DNA of 64,000 nucleotides from Zopfochytrium polystomum (taxonomy: Eukaryota; Chytridiomycota; Chytridiomycetes; Chytridiales; Chytridiaceae): NCBI GenBank assembly GCA_025765615.1, contig JAIVFJ010000048.1, positions 1 through 64,000 of the forward strand. Direction: 5' to 3'. Below the pieces are notes generated by a model. That model saw nothing but the letters and a program-made list of their open reading frames with translations, searched no databases and had not been told where the DNA came from. The position numbers were made by a program, and so were the translations under genes. Each line of letters starts with the position of its first letter. The first letter of the stretch is position 1. Below are positions 58,001 to 64,000 of the stretch, piece by piece.

Positions 58001-61000
58001 CTAGTGCGGCCAGTTTAGTCTCCACTGGTCGGGCGCGGGAAGCTGGTACTTTCCCTCCAGCAGACCTTTGCAGCGATCGTACAGGGTCTTGGAAGGTAGA
58101 TCGTCCGCAACTTGCATTGCCTTTCGGAAGTGAGTCATGGCGACCGACCAGTTTTGGGCACGGTACTCCCTCAATCCCAGTTCATAGCAGATAAATGATG
58201 CCTAGCACAGCCAAGTCTCAGCCAATTGCGAGGATAGCTCCAGAAACACTCATACCAGCACTTCTTGTGGAAGCTCGAGGCTTATCGGGCTGACAACCTC
58301 GTATATCACAATTGGCCAAAGCCTTCCCTTGACCATGATTGAATCCAACTCCCTCGTGTGGAAGAAATCGCGCACCGCAGCGTGTGTCTGGTCGCAGATT
58401 GCAACCCCGACGCCAAACTGTTTCGTGGCGTTCTGTATCTGCCGGGCTATGTTGGCCGCCTCCCCGATCACGGTGAACTCGGTCCGCTTGGAGCAGCCAA
58501 TGTTTCCGGACACGACGGGCCCCGTCGCGATGCCCACACCCATGGCCAACTCAGGGCGGCGCATGATTGCGTTGCGCCTGTTCAAGTCCTTGATGCCTAC
58601 CTGCATCTTGAGCGCGGCCGTCACCGCGTGCGTCGAGTCGAGGGGATCCGGGTACGGTACGCCAAAGACGCCCATGGCCGTGTCTCCCATGTATTTGTCG
58701 AGTATGCCCGATTCCTGCGCGATCGCGTCCACGACGTACGCGTAATGTTGGTTCAGCATGGCGACAACGTCGGTGGGGTCCATTTTGTCAGCAATCGCCG
58801 CAACTACACGTCGCGTCCCAAGCCACGCAGGCGACAAAAAGGATACGTTAGCGTGAAATCGTTCGTGGCACGCACTACAAGCACGCACACCCCCTCAATC
58901 AACGCAAGGAAAGGACCAAGAAAAACTGACATCCGCGAAGGTTCGCAAACAGCACCGAGATCGCTTGCCGCGTGCCCGCAAGCACGGCATTCCCCTCTGC
59001 CATGACGCGACTGACCAGACTCGGACTCATGTACCGACCCAGCGTGGCCATCACCCGTTTCTCCTTGCTAATGTCCTCAATGACGAGAACGACTCCCGCG
59101 ACTTTGAGTCCGTGACTGCCGCCGCCACCGCCGCCCTTGCTGCTGCTTCTACCGCTTCCACCTGCCGTCGAGTCTATATCGGAGGGAGCGCGCCCCGAGG
59201 CGGTGGAAGCTTGCCGCGAGCGATACGATTCCGTCGAGTCCGCATTGGACAGGTTGCTCGGAATAAGCTCGGTCATCTTGACGATTGTGTAGTTTACGTT
59301 GATATCCTCGCCGCCAATGTAGATGTTGCAGTTTTGGGCTTGGACGGTTCCCTCGCCGCGATAGACCCGCTGCAGGTCGTTGATGAGGACGTGGTTCTCC
59401 TTCCCGAGCCAGTAATCGAAGCCCGTTACTTTCATTGTAGCTAACATTGGTTCGAGCCCCAGCTTCGAGGGGTGATTGACCGTCACCTGCACCACCCGCA
59501 GTTGGACGTGTTAGTTGGCGTACTTTCTCAGTTGGGATACTTACGAGGCGGCCTTCACCGTCAAGTGTCATGACCACGTTCGTTATGCTGTTTAGTATCA
59601 TCGAGAGGAAGTTCTTCGTCCGATTGGTGCCCTCCAAAGTCCCTTGAAGCTGCTGAAAGAGCAGGCTCTTTTCAATCGTGACGGCGGCTGTGTCATCGAT
59701 TCAGAATCTGGTTACCATGAAAACTTATCCTCACCGAGTGAAGAGAAAGCCCCGAGTAACATCTCATCTTCTTTCGAGAACGTAAAAGAAATGGGCAGCT
59801 TATTGATGATTTGCGTAACGCCGATGATGTCCCCTCGCGTGTTGCGCAGCGGCATGCAGAGAATATTGCGAGTTTTGAAGCCAGTCTTCAAATCGACTGA
59901 TCGATTGAAGCGCCTATCGTTGTACGCTATTTGAAGTAATGTAGTGTTAGTCAGCGTTTGAACGTTGCTGACGAGAGCCGAACCGTTGGGGATGTTGAGA
60001 ATCTCGCCTGTCGAGGCGACATGACCTTGTTTCGTTGGTTGGATTGAGATAAGATAAGAGCGAGTGGGGTAGGTGAGGTTGCAAGTACATCATTCTCTGC
60101 TTGCTGCTTACCGGCGATTCCCTTACGCATCGGGATCCTGATTTCCTTCTCTCCCTCTGCAACAGTCGACCAGAGCTCGCCCTTTGATTTGTCAAGCATA
60201 AATAGCGAACATCGTTCGGCTTTCAGCAGCTCCTGCGCCGCTTGCATGATTATCTTGATCAAATCTGAGAGAAAGGAGAGCAGAGGAGGGACGGTCACCC
60301 AATGAAGGATCTGCTCCGCCAAATGAAAGCGGTGCGGCGCCTGGAAGGGTCGCTTGCAACTGGTGGGGTGGGCCAGAAATCACCGACATACCCCCAAGGT
60401 CGAGCTCCGAAGACATTAAGGACGCCGTCTTCAACAGTATCTTGACGTCATCCGACTTGCGCAAGGCCTGGGCGCGGAGTTGCAGGTGGTTGAGCAGCAA
60501 TATCCAAACGCTGCTGAGTCCCTTGAGCACAAACTCGTCCTCAGCCGTGAAGAACGGCGGCGTTTCGCGCCGTGCCTTGTTGATGACCTCGATGATGCCG
60601 ACGACCTTTGAGTTTTCCGCGACGATGGGAACGCTGAGGATGCATGCGGGCTCCAGGGGGCCGTACGCCGCGTCGTGGCTGTCCGTAAAGTCGTCCGAGA
60701 GCTTGACATTGTACTCGTTGACGGCCTCTCCCGACAGCAGCAGAGCGGCTTTGAAGATTTCGCTCTCGGCCACGACGGCCTCCTGGCGCCGCCATGAGCT
60801 GGAACGAGCGATGATGTCGCCATTCGTGGATTCGACAGTGTACAGCGTCCCATGCTGGCAGTCGACTGCTGTCATGGCGCATTTCAGGAGCGTTTTCAGT
60901 GAATCTTCAATGTCCGATTCCAGAACCACGTTTCGCATGGACAGGATGATATTGTGCATCTTGTGGCATCTTGTGGCGAGGAACTCTACCATTGTCCGTG

Positions 61001-62114
61001 CTGGTACCTCACTCGCGATCTCCCTTTTCATTTTAAAGGTCAAAGCGGAGACCATAATGTTTTAAATTTCCAACTTACATCTGCTTGACTATGGCATCGG
61101 TGTCGTAGGACGAGTTCAGCATTTTGATGTACAAGTGTTCGTTCATGTAACAAGAATGAGATTCGTGCTGGCGTTTCGGGTTGACGGCCGGTGTCGGGAC
61201 CGACGATGGGTTCAGCTCTTTCCCAACGTCTTGTGAATCGCGCGGTTGTTTTCTGACCACTTGAGATTAAGCGAAACCTTTCTTCTCTTTTGAAAGATGA
61301 TTGCCAGCTACGCACCAAAAACTTACTTTCCGTCTTCGGCATTTCGCGATCTCGCCCTGAATGGGTATCAAAGAAGAAAAGTAAAGCGACACGTGACCAA
61401 AGATGCTTTATACGGTGTTTTGAAGTACCTTTCTATCAGTGGCAGCTTCCCGTCGGCTGGAGAATCGCGCAGGTCGAGTCGTCCATCTTTTTCGGCTTTG
61501 GCACTCTTGGTTCCCCTCGGACCTGCATGCCGGCGTGACGACAGCCAATTTTCGTAGCTTGTGAAAAAGATGGCTGATTCCTGGTTGGGGATGAGAGGAA
61601 GCGAACGGCGAGCGACAAAGTGAATGAATTAATGTGGGCGTATGTGTTTGGGGTCCACGCCGCCTTTTTGACGCACTGATACCTCTCGCCTGAGCTTCGT
61701 ATCATCGTCTCGCTGGAAGAGCAACGTGCTGAGCAGCTCAAACTGCTTTGTGGAAGACCGAGCAAGCAAACCCTTGAGCAAAAGGTTCCGCTGACCGTCG
61801 TCCATTGAGCCAAACAGCGACCAGATTGTCTGGATGGCGGCGTGCATGGCCTCAGCCGGCGACGAGAATCCTTCGGCCTCTTTGACGTAGGTGCCGGCGC
61901 CGTGAGCACCGGCGGCGGTGAAGATCCGCAGCATTTCCACCACGCCGGCTCCATTTGTGCTGCTGGCCGTTCCGGTCGAGCGCGCGTTCTTCCCGCTCGC
62001 GAGGCCGCCAGATGCAGATGGAGCGAGCCGGGTCGCGTCATCTCGCTTTGGTGAAGTAGGCCCCGCCGCCGCCGGCGTGGAAGGGCCGAACGGCTGTATC
62101 GTGACTCCTTTCAT
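58001..62114 (-). CDS. Two-GAF class III nucleotidyl-cyclase-like protein, possibly inactive
   Basis: Twelve exons: 61683-62114, 61429-61580, 61327-61356, 61079-61252, 60392-61023, 60112-60264, 59984-60025, 59735-59926, 59545-59687, 58931-59486, 58256-58803, 58001-58201; 1084 residues. GAF1 lies about 285-440 (GTLYTVESTNGDIIA…VVGIIEVINKA) and GAF2 about 475-600 (CSLFMLDKSKGELWS…IIGVTQIINK). A PAS-like segment (about 600-800) has a Gly/Ser insert, and the cyclase homology domain spans about 825-1015. In that domain the first metal-binding Asp is Asn (VLFANLRGF, N832). The second is kept (YMGDTAMG, D876). In IGEAANIARQIQ the Asn is kept, but Gln957 stands where the catalytic Arg is expected. 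No membrane helix is visible, so it is cytosolic. It may bind rather than make cyclic nucleotide. Confidence 0.85.
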
Positions 62115-62427
62115 GGAGGAACTTTGTCAAGGTGACAAACTTTCTTCCCTCTGACCTTGTTCCTCTCCCGTTGCTTCTGGCGCCTGCAGGTGAGTCTATT
62201 TTTTGAGTTTTCGGTTGCAGTTTACTGCTCGAGCCAAGGAGGCTGCGCTTTGTTGTGGAAGACAACGAAATGGAAACACATTGCGGCCAGGAGGAGGTGG
62301 GCGGCACTTCTCCGCGTTCCCCATGCGCATGGTCGCGTCGGACTGCCCAAAGCTGGCCACCGGTGGCACCCGCGTACGCTGTCCCGGATATCAAGAGTCC
62401 ATCTCTCGCTCTATCTATATCTGTCTA

Positions 62428-62468
<41 letters not shown>

Positions 62469-62568
62469 TGTTACTCGATCGTGGACCTTCGCCGATCCGT
62501 TTTCAGGTCGCACATCGGAAAAAACCTGGGCACCAGGGTCTGTCGCCCGCTAACTCAATGTATGCGCG

Positions 62569-62616
<48 letters not shown>

Positions 62617-62645
62617 CCCTCTCTCTCTATCTCCCTCTCTCTCTG

Positions 62646-62682
<37 letters not shown>

Positions 62683-63299
62683 GCCTCTCTGCTTTTCCAA
62701 CATATGACAGTCCTGGTGTCACGACCCATCAACAGTGAGCAATACTGTTTGTGACGGGCCTTTTCTCTCGTCCTCTCCACTCTCTCTCCATCTCTTTCTC
62801 TATCACAAGCACTGTAACATTCTCTTTCTGGCTATCTGTCTCTGCTCCTATCCCACAGTCCTCTCCTGATCAAGTTAGTGGCGTGATGACGAAAAGAAAG
62901 CCAGTCGGACTTTGAAAAATAGAAACCAGCAAAAAAAGGGAAAAGTAGAGAAAACCAAACACACACACACACGCAAACAGACAACGCCAGAGACTCGCCA
63001 CCAGTGAAAACGGAAAAAAAAAAATTAGTGGCGTATAAATAAAGCAAGAGGGATGTATGTGAAAGCAGTTGATTGCTTGCCTGCTTGCCCGAGACAGAGC
63101 GATCGTGGGAACTGAAAAAGACAAACAAAAGAAAACGCACAGCACAACAAACAAAAAAAAAAAACAGAAAAAAAACAGAAAAAAAAACAAAACACGCGAT
63201 TCGCGATACGAAAGGAAAAGCAAAAAAAAAAAAAAAAACCACAACAAAAACAAAAATAAACAAACCAGAAAAAAAAAAAGCAAAGAGAAGAAAATAATT
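62115..63299. promoter_or_regulatory. Divergent region with CT microsatellites and A-rich leader
   Basis: CT repeats at about 62431-62466, 62571-62613 and 62635-62680 lie between the cyclase-like gene and ERG1. From about 63115 to 63299 the sequence is A-rich with interspersed C and G and runs directly into the ERG1 ATG. The Ser/Leu and Lys-rich frames here are translations of these tracts. Confidence 0.55.
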
Positions 63300-64000
63300 A
63301 TGGCCCCACACGGCGAGATGGCGGCGCCCGCGTCGACCACGGCGACGGCGGCAGCGAGGGCCGCGAAACGGGCCGCCGAGGCCGCCGCAAGGCCCGCGAC
63401 TAAAGCCCCCGCCACCGTCGCAGCCGCAGCCCCACCAAACACGCCGCCAACGGCACCCAAAGCCATCAACACCCACACCACCACCACCACCACAGCGTCA
63501 GCTGAGCCACGGTCCCAGTCCGCAGACGTAAGTACCCTGGCGCACACACAGCGGATGGCATCTCGTTTCATCTTGGATGGCTCGCTCAAACCCTGCATCC
63601 CCTCCCAGGTCGTCATTGTTGGTGCCGGCGTCGCAGGATGCGCCTTGGCGCACGCTCTTGCCAGCGACGGGCGCTCGGTCCTGCTGATAGGTTAGCCAGA
63701 GCCTTGGTTTTTCCAGCTGATCCACTTCTCATCAGAAAATTTTGAACAACCTCTTTGTTGAAATGTAGAGAGAGACTGGGGCCGGCCAGACCGGATTGTT
63801 GGAGAGCTAATGCAGCCGGGAGGAATTCGAGCGCTGCAGAAACTCGGTCTTGAACGTAGGTTTCAAGTTTATGATCGAATGCGTCTCACCATGAAACGAA
63901 AAACAAAACGATTGCAAATTCCAAAAAACGCGTAGACTGCGTGGAGGATATCGACGCCGTGGCCTGCAAAGGGTACCACGTCTTCCATGAAGATCGAAAC
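63300..64000 (+). CDS. ERG1: Squalene monooxygenase (epoxidase), 5' part, cut by window end
   Basis: Exons 63300-63527, 63609-63690, 63769-63855 and 63937 to the window end. After an Ala/Thr-rich N terminus of about 76 residues comes the FAD-binding motif VVIVGAGVAGCALAHALA, then ERDWGRPDRIVGELMQPGG, the block specific to squalene epoxidases. ALQKLGLEHCVEDIDAVACK and GYHVFHED follow. The enzyme oxidises squalene to 2,3-oxidosqualene in the ER for sterol synthesis and is the target of allylamine antifungals. The N terminus replaces the usual short membrane segment with low-complexity sequence, so how this part anchors is unclear. The 3' part lies outside the window. Confidence 0.94.

Noticed and set aside
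63069..63299. Lys-rich N-terminal extension of ERG1 from an upstream start
   Set aside because: The extension is a translation of the A-rich leader; the ATG at 63300 gives a normal context.

Overview
The window is nuclear DNA of a eukaryote, most likely a flagellated (zoosporic, chytrid-like) fungus. Nearly every gene is cut by short introns (about 36-210 nt, mostly 45-80) with GT-AG ends that keep the frame. The gene set is fungal: squalene epoxidase, paired acetolactate synthase regulatory subunit and ketol-acid reductoisomerase, a fungal-type tyrosinase, DUF2855, RRP12 and HRQ1. A CCDC81-type gene, a family I associate with cilia and centrosomes, argues for a flagellated lineage. I assembled gene models by hand from splice sites, frame continuity and family motifs; no search was run.

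Layout. 0-2.8 kb: a repeat-rich edge with a LINE RNase H relic and a Tc1 transposase relic split by a 128-bp palindromic element. 2.8-16.5 kb: an unknown acidic protein (-), DUF2855 (+), then two GT14 glycosyltransferase genes facing each other around an HRQ1-like helicase gene. 16.5-20.6 kb: an ABCA-transporter fragment, a twin-CX9C mitochondrial protein (-) and mitoribosomal uS10m (-). 20.9-28.1 kb: RRP12 (+) and an unrecognised two-TM protein (+).

28.3-42.7 kb is a transposon-rich island: two ~910-bp direct repeats flanking an intact VPS24 gene (-), a solo LTR with a target duplication, a decayed copia-like element, a pogo-like relic and a foldback element. Inside the copia integrase lies a 2.6-kb piece of host DNA that carries the truncated 5' ends of a divergent gene pair (condensin BRN1 and a serine-rich protein).

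43-64 kb is dense and well preserved: ILV6 and ILV5 in tandem (+), gamma-glutamyltransferase (+), CCDC81-like (-), VMS1/ANKZF1 (+), tyrosinase (+), a two-GAF nucleotidyl-cyclase-like protein with two altered catalytic residues (-), and the 5' end of ERG1 (+, running off the window).

Functional links. ILV6 and ILV5 act in successive steps of branched-chain amino-acid synthesis and lie 80 bp apart. The remaining genes look like unrelated housekeeping genes, often sharing divergent promoters (4.5-5.0, 20.6-20.9, 51.5-52.5 and 62.1-63.3 kb). Several start codons are preceded by long A-rich leaders, and GA/CT microsatellites sit in several 5' regions.
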